Notes: generated by a model from the sequence alone, not told the origin. DNA of 38,878 bases from BM520 sp964594665 (GCA_964594665.1 CAZQNY010000015.1:1-38878), one strand, 5' to 3'; counted from the stretch's first letter, positions 23,048-32,266 are shown. Program-made: numbers and translations.

Positions 23048-24838
23048 ATGAAATTCTCAACCCCCATTATATTGTTTATAATAGCCCTTATGGTATTTAC
23101 ATCCTGTAATAATAACCGTCCTGATCATCTTAAAATACGAATAATTGAGACCACAGATGTTCACGGAGCCCTGTTTCCTGTTGATTTTCTAAACAACAAT
23201 CAACCCATATCTTCACTTGCCAATGTATATACATTTGTTGAAAAACAGCGCAATATAAACCGGCACGAATTAATATTGCTCGACAATGGAGATATTCTTC
23301 AGGGTGACCCATCGGTATATTACAGCAATTTTATGGATACAAACTCCAGGCATATCTGTTCGCGGATATATAACTTTTTCGATTACGATGCTGTATGTAT
23401 AGGGAATCATGATATCGAACCCGGGCATTCGGTATACGACAAGCTCGTTTCGGAGATGGATATGCCCATGCTTGGGGCCAATGCAGTACGCAACAACAAT
23501 GGCAAACCCTATTTCCAGCCCTATCATATCATTGAGCGTCAGGGTGTTCGCATTGCCGTTTTGGGGCTCACAACACCTGCAATTCCCACCTGGCTACCGG
23601 AAAATATCTGGGAAGGAATGCACTTTGAGGATATGATTGAATCGGCTAAAAAATGGGTCGATACCATTCAGCGAAAAGAAAACCCTGATGTGCTTATCGG
23701 GCTTTTCCATTCTGGTGTTGACTATACCTATAACGGACAGGATGAGAACACATGGAAAAATGAAAATGCCAGCCAGCTGGTTGCGGAGCGCGTCCCGGGG
23801 TTTGATGTAATCTTTGTGGGGCACGACCACACAGGATGGAACAAAACAATTCTTAACAGCAAAAGCGAAGAAGTTCTTATTCTTGGTGCCACAAGCAGAG
23901 CCCGGGATGTTGCAGTAGCAGATATTGAGCTTTTTTATGATGCTGCCACCGACAGCTATGAAAAAGAAATCACCGGATTAATTGTAGGTGTAGGTGATCA
24001 ACAGCCACACAAAAAGTACCTTGAGCATTTCGGTGAATTTAAAGAAAATATCGACGAATATATCAACCGGCCAGTTGGAACCTTTGCCACTGCGATCGAC
24101 TCCAGGCCTGCAATCCTTGGCCCTGCACCCTTTACTGACATTATTCATCAGGTACAGCTCGACCTCACAGGAGCAGACATTTCCTTTACCTCTCCCCTGT
24201 CGTTTAACACAACCATTGAAAAGGGAGATATTTATGTTAAAGATTTGTTTAAGCTCTACAGGTTTGAAAACCTCCTCTATACCATGAAATTAACAGGTAA
24301 TGAAATAAAAAACATCCTTGAATACAGTTATGGATTATGGTACGCCACAGTGTATTCTGATGAAGATCATCTTATCCGTTATAAGCGCGACAATGTGGGA
24401 AATATCATAATGAGTGCCAATAACAGCAGGGCACTTACTGCCGGGCAATACTTCAATTACGCCTCAGCAGCAGGCATCCACTACACTGTAGATATCACAA
24501 AACCTGAAGGTCAGCGCATTACAATCCTTAAAATGTCGTCGGGTGAACCCTTCGACATGCAGAAGATATACACTGTTGCCATGAATTCGTATCGCGGCAA
24601 TGGCGGTGGCGGCCACCTTACCAAAGGAGCAGGTATTGGACAGGAGATTATTCCTGCACGTATAGCAGATGCCACAGAAAAAGACCTTCGTTTTTATCTT
24701 TACGAATACATTCAAAAAAACAGCCCTGTAAATCCACCTGCATATAACAACTGGAAAGTTATTCCTGAAGCGCTGGCAGAGAAATGCCGGCAGAACGACA
24801 TTCAGCTTCTTTTCGGTAACGACTACTATCATAATTAA
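23048..24838 (+). CDS. Lipoprotein 5'-nucleotidase / 2',3'-cyclic phosphodiesterase-type metallophosphatase
   Basis: A 596-aa exported enzyme with a lipobox FTSC (Cys20). The N-terminal calcineurin-like domain has all dimetal motifs in order: ETTDVHGALFP, LLDNGDILQGDP, GNHDIEPGHSVYD, IGLFHSGVDY and IFVGHDHTGW. The C-terminal 5'-nucleotidase domain (about 345-596) includes DISFTSPLSFNTTIEKGDI, LYRFENLLYTMKLTGNEIKN and NSYRGNGGGGHLTKG, which holds substrate-binding residues. Such proteins dephosphorylate nucleotides outside the cytoplasm for uptake. It is preceded by a 56-nt gap and followed 2 nt later by a HIT gene, so the two are probably co-transcribed. The specific nucleotide is not known. 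Confidence 0.92.
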   Translation: MKFSTPIILFIIALMVFTSCNNNRPDHLKIRIIETTDVHGALFPVDFLNNNQPISSLANVYTFVEKQRNINRHELILLDNGDILQGDPSVYYSNFMDTNSRHICSRIYNFFDYDAVCIGNHDIEPGHSVYDKLVSEMDMPMLGANAVRNNNGKPYFQPYHIIERQGVRIAVLGLTTPAIPTWLPENIWEGMHFEDMIESAKKWVDTIQRKENPDVLIGLFHSGVDYTYNGQDENTWKNENASQLVAERVPGFDVIFVGHDHTGWNKTILNSKSEEVLILGATSRARDVAVADIELFYDAATDSYEKEITGLIVGVGDQQPHKKYLEHFGEFKENIDEYINRPVGTFATAIDSRPAILGPAPFTDIIHQVQLDLTGADISFTSPLSFNTTIEKGDIYVKDLFKLYRFENLLYTMKLTGNEIKNILEYSYGLWYATVYSDEDHLIRYKRDNVGNIIMSANNSRALTAGQYFNYASAAGIHYTVDITKPEGQRITILKMSSGEPFDMQKIYTVAMNSYRGNGGGGHLTKGAGIGQEIIPARIADATEKDLRFYLYEYIQKNSPVNPPAYNNWKVIPEALAEKCRQNDIQLLFGNDYYHN

Positions 24839-24840
24839 CC

Positions 24841-25314
24841 ATGAATAACAATTGTCCTTTTTGCAATGCGGCAATTCAGAATGCCGTTTTTGCCGCATCC
24901 GATAACTTTTATGCGGTTTACAATATTTCACCTATCCTGCCCGGTCACAGCATGGTAATCCCCAAATCACACATTCCGGCGTTGCTGGAAATGGATGATC
25001 AGCTGCTGGCTGAGATGATGACCTTTTCAAAAAAAATCACCCGTTTTTTAAATGAATATTTCCAAACCACAGGGTTCGACTGGAGCCTTCAGGAGGGAGA
25101 GGAAGCCGGGCAAAGCATACGGCATGTTCACCTGCACATTATACCCCGCAGGACCAACGACATGTCTTCTGCAGGGGCGTGGTATGTAGCCCTCCAGGAT
25201 GCATTGAGAGAAGAAATTGATGATGTCAGAAGAGAAAGACTTACTCCCGTTCAGATGCAGCAGATATGTGTTCCGTTACGAAAGGCATGGCACGCATTTA
25301 AAGAAAGAACATAA
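24841..25314 (+). CDS. HIT-family nucleotide hydrolase/transferase
   Basis: A 157-aa stand-alone histidine-triad protein. It begins with a zinc-type CPFC pair (Cys5, Cys8) and carries QSIRHVHLHIIPRR with the triad at His95, His97 and His99; GHSMVIPKSHIPALLEM is the usual preceding strand pair. HIT proteins act on the phosphate of nucleotide conjugates (for example AMP-lysine, AMP-NH2 or dinucleoside polyphosphates). It lacks the GGVRGVIP tail of the HIT domain at 5555-6412, so the two belong to different subgroups. Its 3' end overlaps the convergent transporter gene by 17 nt. Confidence 0.93.
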   Translation: MNNNCPFCNAAIQNAVFAASDNFYAVYNISPILPGHSMVIPKSHIPALLEMDDQLLAEMMTFSKKITRFLNEYFQTTGFDWSLQEGEEAGQSIRHVHLHIIPRRTNDMSSAGAWYVALQDALREEIDDVRRERLTPVQMQQICVPLRKAWHAFKERT

Positions 25315-26203
25315 TAACACCGCCAACAGCTACTGTAGCGCCAACGACTTCCTGCCAGTGCACTTTTTCTTTAAAAAACAATACCGACAAAGGTATGATC
25401 AGGATCGGATTAATTGCCATGATCGAAGAGGCGATTCCTGTAGAGGTATGCTGTATCGCCATCAGGGAAAAAGAAACCCCGAGAAAGGGCCCGATAAAAG
25501 CACCTGCAGAAGTAGCACCAATGGCTTTTAAATCCTTTATTGCCGGGATAAAACGTTTCCATCGGCGGGTAAGGGTAAAGAGCAGTGTAAATCCTAAGGT
25601 ACCGGCAATAACACGAATATAAGAAGCAGAAAAGGGGTCGTGATTTTGCATTCCTATTTTGCTGAGCACCATTCCTCCGGCCTGGCCAAAAGCGCCACCC
25701 AGCGCCATCAAGATACCTTTCAGGGGAACCCTGTTGTGAGCATCTTCTCCTTTGTGTTTCTTTCGTGATCTTTTACCTGCAAGAATAACCATGGCAATAC
25801 CGGAGGTTACCATAACTAGGCCAAAAAGATCATTAACAGCCATGCGCTCACCAAGAAACACCCAGGCCAGGAAAGCTGCCATAGCAGGCCATAACGACAT
25901 AATAACCAACGATATACGCGCACCAATATCCACATACGCCTGAAACAACAGCCAGTCGCCTAAAACAAAACCCACCAATCCGCTTAACGCAAGCCAACCC
26001 CATGAGCTCATGGAAAACCCTGCAGGAAAAATCTCACCATATACAATTACAGAGTATCCGGCATAGAAAACAAAGGCCATCAACAGCCGCAATAAGTTCA
26101 TTGTCAATGAGCCAATACGTTTCCCCGCATATTCAAAAGCTATTGCCGTTAGCGTCCAGCATACTGCAGTCAGCAGGGCTATAAACTCACCAAAATATGC
26201 CAT
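25298..26203 (-). CDS. EamA/DMT-family transporter
   Basis: A 301-aa membrane protein with ten predicted hydrophobic helices in two EamA repeats (from YFGEFIALLTAVCWTLTAIA; from GILMALGGAFGQAGGMVLSK). A basic, charged linker GKRSRKKHKGEDAHNR joins the halves and should face the cytoplasm. The start ATG shares a base with the stop of the small membrane protein gene upstream, indicating translational coupling. Its 3' end overlaps the HIT gene by 17 nt on the other strand. The substrate is unknown. Confidence 0.9.
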   Translation of the reverse strand: MAYFGEFIALLTAVCWTLTAIAFEYAGKRIGSLTMNLLRLLMAFVFYAGYSVIVYGEIFPAGFSMSSWGWLALSGLVGFVLGDWLLFQAYVDIGARISLVIMSLWPAMAAFLAWVFLGERMAVNDLFGLVMVTSGIAMVILAGKRSRKKHKGEDAHNRVPLKGILMALGGAFGQAGGMVLSKIGMQNHDPFSASYIRVIAGTLGFTLLFTLTRRWKRFIPAIKDLKAIGATSAGAFIGPFLGVSFSLMAIQHTSTGIASSIMAINPILIIPLSVLFFKEKVHWQEVVGATVAVGGVIMFFL

Positions 26204-26481
26204 TACTTTGTAAAATATTCACCCATAGCCAAAACCACCGGTATTAAACAACATACTACCATCACAAACATACCTGTGCGAGCTACCAGATTATAACGCC
26301 TGGCATATTTTGCACTTTGCGGGTCACGAGGATCGCCCTCCAAAGGATAGGGCAGCAATCCTTCATAGTTCTTAAGGTGTTCTTTGGAGCAAAAAGCCGA
26401 ATATTTGCGGAACAACAACCTTAAAATGACCAGCAGGGCTATCAGAATAATCACAGCCACAACAGCAACGAATCGTATCAT
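26203..26481 (-). CDS. Small two-helix membrane protein of unknown function
   Basis: A 92-aa protein with one hydrophobic helix at about 3-28 and another at about 68-88, joined by a polar loop (KEHLKNYEGLLPYPLEGDPR and on). Its stop codon overlaps the start of the DMT transporter gene, so the two are translated together. No family is recognised. It could be an accessory subunit, but nothing beyond position supports this. Confidence 0.65.
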   Translation of the reverse strand: MIRFVAVVAVIILIALLVILRLLFRKYSAFCSKEHLKNYEGLLPYPLEGDPRDPQSAKYARRYNLVARTGMFVMVVCCLIPVVLAMGEYFTK

Positions 26482-26542
26482 AGATATAAATTAAGGCGTA
26501 AAAGTAACAAAAAGCACAATAGGGTAAAGTATATGGTTTTTT

Positions 26543-26550
26543 TACCTTTG
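26543..26550 (+). promoter_or_regulatory. Putative -7 element (TACCTTTG) of the IMPACT-family gene
   Basis: TACCTTTG matches TAnnTTTG and ends 19 nt before the ATG, leaving a short leader with AGGAAAAG as a possible ribosome site. Confidence 0.45.
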
Positions 26551-26569
26551 CATCAGGAAAAGAAAAAAT

Positions 26570-27184
26570 ATGTGTAACGACGATACCTACAGAACAATTA
26601 CAAAAGAGAGTGAAGGATATTTCAGAGACCGCGGGAGCAAATTTTACGCCTTTGCCTATCCTGTGGTGACAGAAGAAGAGATAAAAGAAAAACTTGAGGC
26701 ATTGAGAAAGAAATATTACGATGCCAGGCATCATTGTTATGCCTACCAGCTGGGAGCAGAAAAAACAGCATATCGCATTAATGATGACGGTGAGCCATCA
26801 GGATCAGCAGGAAAACCCATTTTCGGCCGGATTCAGTCCAATGACCTTACCAATATACTTATTGTCGTGATACGTTATTTCGGAGGCGTAAAGCTGGGAA
26901 TTCCGGGATTAATAAATGCCTATAAAACCACAGCTCAGGAGGCAATAGATAATAACAAAATTGAAACATGCACTATAAACGAAATCTATGAATTAACCTA
27001 TGAATATCCGATCATGAATGATGTAATGCGTGTTATCAAAGAAGATCATGTAAAAATGATATTTCAGGAATTTGAGATGACTTGTCGAATACACATTTCA
27101 GTGCGCAGAAAAGAATCAAATGCGTTGGAACAGAAAATGCTAAAAATCAGGGGCTTAAACGTAACTCATTTATATACAGCATAA
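26570..27184 (+). CDS. yigZ: YigZ/IMPACT-family protein
   Basis: A 204-aa protein of the UPF0029/IMPACT family. The N-terminal domain has the family pattern SKFYAFAYPV, ARHHCYAYQLG, then INDDGEPSGSAGKPIFG and VVIRYFGGVKLGIPGLI, which form the conserved surface. The C-terminal about 75 residues are a YigZ-type ferredoxin-like domain. The cellular role in bacteria is not settled; eukaryotic IMPACT regulates the eIF2 kinase GCN2. It is monocistronic with its own promoter core and a long gap to dnaA. Length is typical. Confidence 0.93.
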   Translation: MCNDDTYRTITKESEGYFRDRGSKFYAFAYPVVTEEEIKEKLEALRKKYYDARHHCYAYQLGAEKTAYRINDDGEPSGSAGKPIFGRIQSNDLTNILIVVIRYFGGVKLGIPGLINAYKTTAQEAIDNNKIETCTINEIYELTYEYPIMNDVMRVIKEDHVKMIFQEFEMTCRIHISVRRKESNALEQKMLKIRGLNVTHLYTA

Positions 27185-27558
27185 TACGCTTTTATATAAA
27201 AATTTAAATATAAAATCTTATTGTTAATAAAATTATTTTTTAACACCCTGATAATATTTTTTTCATAAAAAGTGAGATTTTTTTCGTCCTGACAAATTTT
27301 CAGTATTTTTCGAAATCCGTTGATGTATCAGGGCTTTAGGGAATGACATTTTGAAAATGAATTTCTTTGCTTAAATATTAGTCTATTTTATCATCAATAT
27401 CAAGTCGTAACCAGCTTTTTTTTTCACTTTTTTATAATTTACTTTGTTCAGCTTTTAATGAGCACGAAACATCCTCTGGAAACATTAAATTTTTCTAATG
27501 CTCCAAACTTTGCAGGAGGACAAAAAAAGCAATTAACGAACGAGTGATAACCATCTGA
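27185..27558. other. AT-rich region upstream of dnaA
   Basis: A 374-nt stretch with very high AT content and several A/T runs. No copy of a TTATCCACA-type DnaA box was found on either strand, so it is not called as the replication origin. It contains a small frame at 27458-27547, listed separately, and presumably the dnaA promoter, though no exact TAnnTTTG could be placed with confidence. Confidence 0.5.
27458..27547 (+). other. Possible short leader frame before dnaA
   Basis: A 29-codon frame (starting MSTKHPLETLNFS, rich in Asn and Lys) ends 11 nt before the dnaA ATG and contains the only clear Shine-Dalgarno-like GGAGGA in the region (27513-27518). It may be a regulatory upstream frame or chance. 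No homology is recognised. Confidence 0.2.
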
Positions 27559-29010
27559 ATGAAGAATACAGACCATAATGTTGTATGGGCAAATTGCCTG
27601 TCTATAATAAAAGACAACATTAATTCTAAAAGTTACAACACCTGGTTTGCACCTATAAAGCCTGTTAAAATAGAGCAAAACGTTCTAACCATACAGGTTC
27701 CCAGTCAGTTTTTCTATGAATGGCTTGAGGAGCATTTTATTAATCTCCTCCGAACTGTTATTCGTCATGAACTAGGCCCCTCAGGACGATTGGAATACAG
27801 CATTGTTATTGATCAATCGCAGCAGGCAGCAGGACAACAAAACGGTGGCACCATAAAAATACCCACCACCAGCAAACCGGAAACAAGGAATCCAGATGTG
27901 AATATGCCTATTGATATTAACCGTGGCGGCAAAACACGGGAAATACCCAACCCTTTTATCATCCCGGGATTAAAAAAGATAAAGGTTCACTCGCAGTTAA
28001 ATGAATCCTATACTTTTGATAATTTCATTGAAGGAGATTGCAATCGTTTAGCGCGGTCTGCAGGGTATGCCGTTGCAGGAAACCCCGGAAAAACAGCTTT
28101 TAACCCACTACTCATTTATAGCAATGTGGGTCTTGGAAAAACACACTTAGCACATGCTATCGGACTACAAACCAAAAACGCTTTCCCCGATAAAACAGTG
28201 CTCTATATTACGTCAGAACAGTTTATTCAACAATTTCTCGACTCGGTAAAGAACAACAACCAGAACGACTTTATCCACTTCTATCAGATGATGGATGTAC
28301 TTATTGTTGATGATGTTCAGTTTCTTGCAGGAAAAGAGAAGACACAAGACGTATTCTTCCATATCTTCAACCATCTTCATCAGCGCAACAAGCAGATCAT
28401 CCTGACCTCTGACAAGCCTCCTGTGGAGATGAAAGGACTGGAAGCACGTTTACTTTCACGCTTCAAATGGGGCCTTGCTGCCGATCTGCAGGTTCCGGAC
28501 CTGGAAACACGTATTGCCATTCTGAATAAAAAACTTTATAACGATGGCATTGAAATGCCCAAGGAGGTTATCGACTACATTGCATACAGTATCCCTACAA
28601 ACATCCGGGAACTGGAAGGGGCTCTGATTTCTATTCTGGCGCAATCGTCGCTTAATAAAAAAGAAATCAACCTTGATCTGGCACGCCAGATGATCGATAA
28701 ATATGTTAAAAATACCACCCGCGAAATCTCTATCGACTATATACAAAAGGTGGTTTGCGACTATTTTGATCTCCCTCTGGAGCTTATTAATTCAAAAACC
28801 AGGAAAAGGGAAATTGTACAGGCCCGGCAACTGGCAATGTATTTCTCCAAGAAACATACAAAATCAAGCCTGGCAACCATAGGATTGTATTGCGGCAATA
28901 AAGATCACGCTACTGTTTTGCATGCCTGCCGTACTGTTACGAACCTTCTGGAAACCGATAAGCAATTCAGAACATACGTTGATGAGATCGAGAAAAAAAT
29001 CAAAATGTAA
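27559..29010 (+). CDS. dnaA: Chromosomal replication initiator DnaA
   Basis: A 483-aa AAA+ initiator that binds DnaA boxes and opens the origin. Domain I (about 1-90) has SYNTWFAPIKPV and FFYEWLEEHFINLL, the HobA/DnaB-contact fold. A poorly conserved Asn/Gly-rich linker follows to about 140. The ATPase starts near FDNFIEGDCNRLA, with Walker A NVGLGKTHLAHAI at about 189-200, Walker B VLIVDDVQFLAGKE at about 246 and sensor ILTSDKPP. Domain IV holds REIVQARQLAMYFSKKHT and the signature GLYCGNKDHATVLHA at about 443-457. Length is normal and all motifs are intact. The neighbours are yigZ and a protein tyrosine phosphatase rather than dnaN/recF, as is usual in Bacteroidota. Confidence 0.98.
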   Translation: MKNTDHNVVWANCLSIIKDNINSKSYNTWFAPIKPVKIEQNVLTIQVPSQFFYEWLEEHFINLLRTVIRHELGPSGRLEYSIVIDQSQQAAGQQNGGTIKIPTTSKPETRNPDVNMPIDINRGGKTREIPNPFIIPGLKKIKVHSQLNESYTFDNFIEGDCNRLARSAGYAVAGNPGKTAFNPLLIYSNVGLGKTHLAHAIGLQTKNAFPDKTVLYITSEQFIQQFLDSVKNNNQNDFIHFYQMMDVLIVDDVQFLAGKEKTQDVFFHIFNHLHQRNKQIILTSDKPPVEMKGLEARLLSRFKWGLAADLQVPDLETRIAILNKKLYNDGIEMPKEVIDYIAYSIPTNIRELEGALISILAQSSLNKKEINLDLARQMIDKYVKNTTREISIDYIQKVVCDYFDLPLELINSKTRKREIVQARQLAMYFSKKHTKSSLATIGLYCGNKDHATVLHACRTVTNLLETDKQFRTYVDEIEKKIKM

Positions 29011-29108
29011 CCGGTTTATTGTTCCTTTTGCATTTCCCGATTTTTTTTCATACCTTTAAGCGGCATTCGCAATCGTATTTCATACACTTATAATTAAAAT
29101 ATATAATC

Positions 29109-29570
29109 ATGAACGTACTATTTGTATGCTTTGGTGACATATGCAGGTCGCCATTGGCAAAAGGCATCCTAAAAAAGGAATTTAAAGCAAAAAATATCTC
29201 AGGAACTATTGAATCGGCAGGCTTTGAACCCTACCACATCGGCCACCCCGTGGATAAAAGAACCCTGCGTGTAGCAAAAGAACATGATATTGACCTCACT
29301 GATCATAAAATGAAAATGTTCGACCCCAAGGATTTTGATCGCTTCGACCGGATCCTGGTTATGGATCAACGCGATTACCTTGACGTTGAAGACGCTGCCA
29401 GAAATCAGGAGGATATGGAAAAGGTCGATTATGTAATGAACCTCATCGACGACGAAAAACGATCGAAAATAGTCCCGGATCCGCTATATAAAGGCTATCG
29501 ATCGTTTGAAAAGATTTATGAAAAGCTTGAGAAAGCCTGTAAAATACTTACCCACAAAGCAGCAGAGTAA
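29109..29570 (+). CDS. Low-molecular-weight protein tyrosine phosphatase
   Basis: A 153-aa phosphatase of the LMW-PTP/arsenate-reductase fold. The P-loop near the N-terminus is VCFGDICRSP, with nucleophile Cys7 and Arg13. The family usually has Asn at the position of Asp10 (CxGNxCRS), so this is an unusual substitution. The general acid is Asp124 in VPDPLYKG, in the normal place. The rest (VMDQRDYLDVED, FEKIYEKLEKAC) is typical. Activity is likely but may be altered by the Asn-to-Asp change. It follows dnaA by 98 nt and precedes the dehydratase gene by 2 nt, so it starts a three-gene unit. Confidence 0.88.
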   Translation: MNVLFVCFGDICRSPLAKGILKKEFKAKNISGTIESAGFEPYHIGHPVDKRTLRVAKEHDIDLTDHKMKMFDPKDFDRFDRILVMDQRDYLDVEDAARNQEDMEKVDYVMNLIDDEKRSKIVPDPLYKGYRSFEKIYEKLEKACKILTHKAAE

Positions 29571-29572
29571 TT

Positions 29573-30535
29573 ATGCCTGATTTTGTGACATCACAAATGC
29601 TCCTTGATGCGGCAAAGCGTGTCCGGGGGCATGTTCATCATACGCCTGTACACTCTTCCGCAACTCTGAACCATATGCTCGGGGCAAAGATCTATTTTAA
29701 ATGTGAGAACTTTCAACGCGCCGGTGCATTCAAGTTCCGCGGAGCGACAAATGCTCTTTTATCATTACCTGAAGATCAAAAACGCAAAGGTGTCGCTACC
29801 CATTCCAGCGGCAACCATGCACAGGCGCTGGCGCTGGCAGCAAGGGAAAACAATATCCCTGCCTACATTGTTATGCCTGAAAACGCCCCTCGGGTAAAGG
29901 TTAATGCAGTGGAAGGATATGGCGGAAAAATCACGTTCTGCAAACCCACCCTCGAAGCCCGCGAAACGACACTTAAAAAGGTAATTCAAAAAACCGGAGC
30001 AACGGAAATTCATCCCTATAACAACTACTCCGTTATCTGTGGCCAGTCGACCGCAGCACAGGAAGTTTTTGAGCACATTGGAGCACCTGATTACTTTATC
30101 ACACCTGTGGGTGGCGGAGGATTGCTCAGTGGCACGGCCATGGCATGCCATCATTTTTCACCACACACCACTGTAATGGCAGCAGAGCCCTCCGGTGCCG
30201 ACGATGCATACAGATCGCTGCAGTCCGGGAAACTTATCCCATCGGTAAACCCGGTTACCATTGCCGACGGGCTACTTACGTCACTGGGAACCCTTACTTT
30301 CCCCATTATAAAAAAACATGTAGCCCGCATTTTGCTTGCCGATGAAGAATACATCATTCGCGCCATGCATTTCATTTGGGAAAGGATGAAAATTGTTGTT
30401 GAGCCTTCAGCAGCAGTACCACTGGCATCGCTTCTGCAACTTAATGATCAGGGTGAATCGTTTTTTAAAAATAAAACTCTTGTACTTTTGCTCTCCGGTG
30501 GAAATACCGATCTGAACAAACTACCCTGGTTATGA
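29573..30535 (+). CDS. PLP-dependent threonine/serine dehydratase (or serine racemase)
   Basis: A 320-aa fold-type II PLP enzyme. The Schiff-base lysine is Lys54 in RAGAFKFRGATNAL, the phosphate and ring contacts are in HSSGNHAQALALAARE, the glycine loop is VGGGGLLSG, and the C-terminal LLLSGGNTDL binds the pyridine ring region. There is no ACT regulatory domain, so it is the short catabolic form. Such enzymes turn L-threonine or L-serine into 2-oxobutyrate or pyruvate plus ammonia; serine racemases look the same at this level. It overlaps the following methyltransferase gene by the four bases ATGA. Confidence 0.9.
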   Translation: MPDFVTSQMLLDAAKRVRGHVHHTPVHSSATLNHMLGAKIYFKCENFQRAGAFKFRGATNALLSLPEDQKRKGVATHSSGNHAQALALAARENNIPAYIVMPENAPRVKVNAVEGYGGKITFCKPTLEARETTLKKVIQKTGATEIHPYNNYSVICGQSTAAQEVFEHIGAPDYFITPVGGGGLLSGTAMACHHFSPHTTVMAAEPSGADDAYRSLQSGKLIPSVNPVTIADGLLTSLGTLTFPIIKKHVARILLADEEYIIRAMHFIWERMKIVVEPSAAVPLASLLQLNDQGESFFKNKTLVLLLSGGNTDLNKLPWL

Positions 30536-31254
30536 CACAACAAAATAAATTCGGAACATTATATCTGCTGCCTTCATTGCTTGGCGGAGAACACACATCA
30601 CATGTGCTTCCGGCGCTAAACCATGAAGTGATGGCCCGACTGGAACACTATATTGTTGAGGATTTACGCAGTGCCCGGCGGTTTCTCCGAAAAGCAGGCT
30701 ATTCCAAAGATTTTGACACCATCCATTTTGGTGTTCTCAATGAACATACAGAATCATTGCACTTTGATACACTAATGACACCATTACTTGCCGGACATGA
30801 TGTCGGGCTGCTTTCGGATGCCGGTGTACCATGCCTTGCCGACCCGGGCGCGGAGGTTGTAAAAAGAGCACAGCGTAAAGGTATTCCCGTAAAACCACTC
30901 ACTGGCCCCAGCTCCGTAACTCTGGCACTTATGGCTTCCGGTTTTAACGGACAAAACTTTACATTTCACGGCTACCTGCCACGAAAGCAAAACGAGCGGG
31001 AGGCAAAGCTCCTTTCGCTGGAGCGCGATGCCTATAAATTAAATCAAACACAGATATTCATTGAAACGCCCTACAGAAACCTTCAGATGATTGAAAGCAC
31101 CCTGAAAGTATGTCGACCAGAAACCTTATTATGTGTGGCATGTGATATCACATTGCCAGAGGAATCGGTAATTACCAGAAGTGTGAAGCAATGGAAGTCT
31201 GCGCCCCTGCCCTATCATAAAAAGCCTGCAGTTTTTCTTCTTTTTCATCCGTAA
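30532..31254 (+). CDS. RsmI-like tetrapyrrole-methylase-family SAM methyltransferase
   Basis: A 240-aa methyltransferase of the TP-methylase fold, related to RsmI (16S rRNA C1402 ribose methyltransferase). It starts GTLYLLPSLLGG and has VGLLSDAGVPCLADPGAEVV (SDAGxPxxxDPG is the family signature), PLTGPSSVTLALMASGFNGQ, FHGYLPRKQNER and IFIETPYRNLQMIE. Bacteroidota genomes commonly carry this short paralogue in addition to a canonical RsmI with a more typical N-terminus. The target RNA of this form is not certain. It is coupled by ATGA overlap to the dehydratase gene. Confidence 0.87.
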   Translation: MTQQNKFGTLYLLPSLLGGEHTSHVLPALNHEVMARLEHYIVEDLRSARRFLRKAGYSKDFDTIHFGVLNEHTESLHFDTLMTPLLAGHDVGLLSDAGVPCLADPGAEVVKRAQRKGIPVKPLTGPSSVTLALMASGFNGQNFTFHGYLPRKQNEREAKLLSLERDAYKLNQTQIFIETPYRNLQMIESTLKVCRPETLLCVACDITLPEESVITRSVKQWKSAPLPYHKKPAVFLLFHP

Positions 31255-31369
31255 AGGAAATAAGGAGACGGAGAGCGCCTGACAGCGCCAGCATTGTTTT
31301 CTTTTTCATCCAAAAGTGAAACCAAAAGCGTTTCTATTCGTCATATGTGTCGTTAAAAACAAAACTATT

Positions 31370-32266
31370 GTGAGCGAAACCATTCTTGAAATCAACAAAT
31401 TAAACAAGCACTTTGGCAAAGTACATGCCGTCAACGACCTGACAATAAGCATTGAAAGCGGTCAGGTATTTGGTATTCTTGGGCCAAATGGCAGTGGAAA
31501 GACGACCACACTCGGGATGATACTCGGTGTTACAACACCGGATTCAGGCACCTATAAATGGTTTGGAGAGGATCCTTCACCGGCAGTACGTCGTAAGATT
31601 GGAGCCATCCTGGAGCATCCCAACTTCCTCCCCTACCTTTCAGCAAGAGAGAACCTGAAAATTATTTGTCAGATTCGTGGAGTAGAATACAGTGACATAG
31701 ACAGGGTTCTCGGACTGGTAGATCTGAAGCACCGTGAAAAAAGCCTCTTCAAGACCTATAGTTATGGTATGAAACAAAGGCTTGCCATCGCAGCAGCTCT
31801 ACTGGGCGATCCCGGGGTCTTAATCCTCGACGAACCTACCAACGGCCTCGACCCCACAGGTATTGCAGAAGTACGACAACTTATCAAAGATATCGCAGCA
31901 ACAGATAAAACAATCATCATTGCAAGCCACCTGCTTGATGAAGTACAAAAAATATGTTCACATGTTATGGTAATTCATAACGGGATAAAACTACAAACAT
32001 CATCAGTGAACGACATTATCAGCACCGGGCATAAGGTGGAGATAGAAGGTAATGAACTCATTAATCTTCAAGATTATATGGGCGAAAAAGCTATTATCAC
32101 AGACTACTCAAAGGATGAGAAGAAGTTTGTTTGCACGCTGGCTGAAGGAAAGAATGCCGAAGACCTAAACCAGTATTTCTTCTCCAAAGGCGTGGTACTG
32201 CGCCGCTTAAACCCAATCCATCAATCGCTTGAACAACACTTTTTATCCCTTTTGAAAGATGATTAA
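31370..32266 (+). CDS. ABC transporter ATP-binding protein (ABC-2/BcrA type)
   Basis: A 298-aa ATPase component. The GTG at 31370 (reading SETILEINKLNKHFGKVHAV) is preferred; an in-frame GTG at 31316 would add 18 residues with no homology character. Walker A is GPNGSGKTTT, the signature motif YSYGMKQRLAIA, Walker B VLILDEPTNGLD, and the switch His is in IIASHLLDE. The C-terminal about 75 residues (KVEIEGNELINLQDYM and on) are the usual accessory domain of export-type ATPases. It overlaps the permease gene by 8 nt and the two form one exporter. The cargo is unknown. Confidence 0.93.
   Translation: MSETILEINKLNKHFGKVHAVNDLTISIESGQVFGILGPNGSGKTTTLGMILGVTTPDSGTYKWFGEDPSPAVRRKIGAILEHPNFLPYLSARENLKIICQIRGVEYSDIDRVLGLVDLKHREKSLFKTYSYGMKQRLAIAAALLGDPGVLILDEPTNGLDPTGIAEVRQLIKDIAATDKTIIIASHLLDEVQKICSHVMVIHNGIKLQTSSVNDIISTGHKVEIEGNELINLQDYMGEKAIITDYSKDEKKFVCTLAEGKNAEDLNQYFFSKGVVLRRLNPIHQSLEQHFLSLLKDD

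Noticed and set aside
27185..27558. Possible oriC next to dnaA
   Set aside because: The region is AT-rich, but no DnaA-box-like TTATCCACA or close variant was found on either strand, and Bacteroidota origins are often not beside dnaA.
31230..31320. Repeat of TCTTTTTCATCC between the RsmI-like gene and the ABC gene
   Set aside because: Only about 12 nt are shared and the sequence is low complexity; it is not strong enough to call a repeat.
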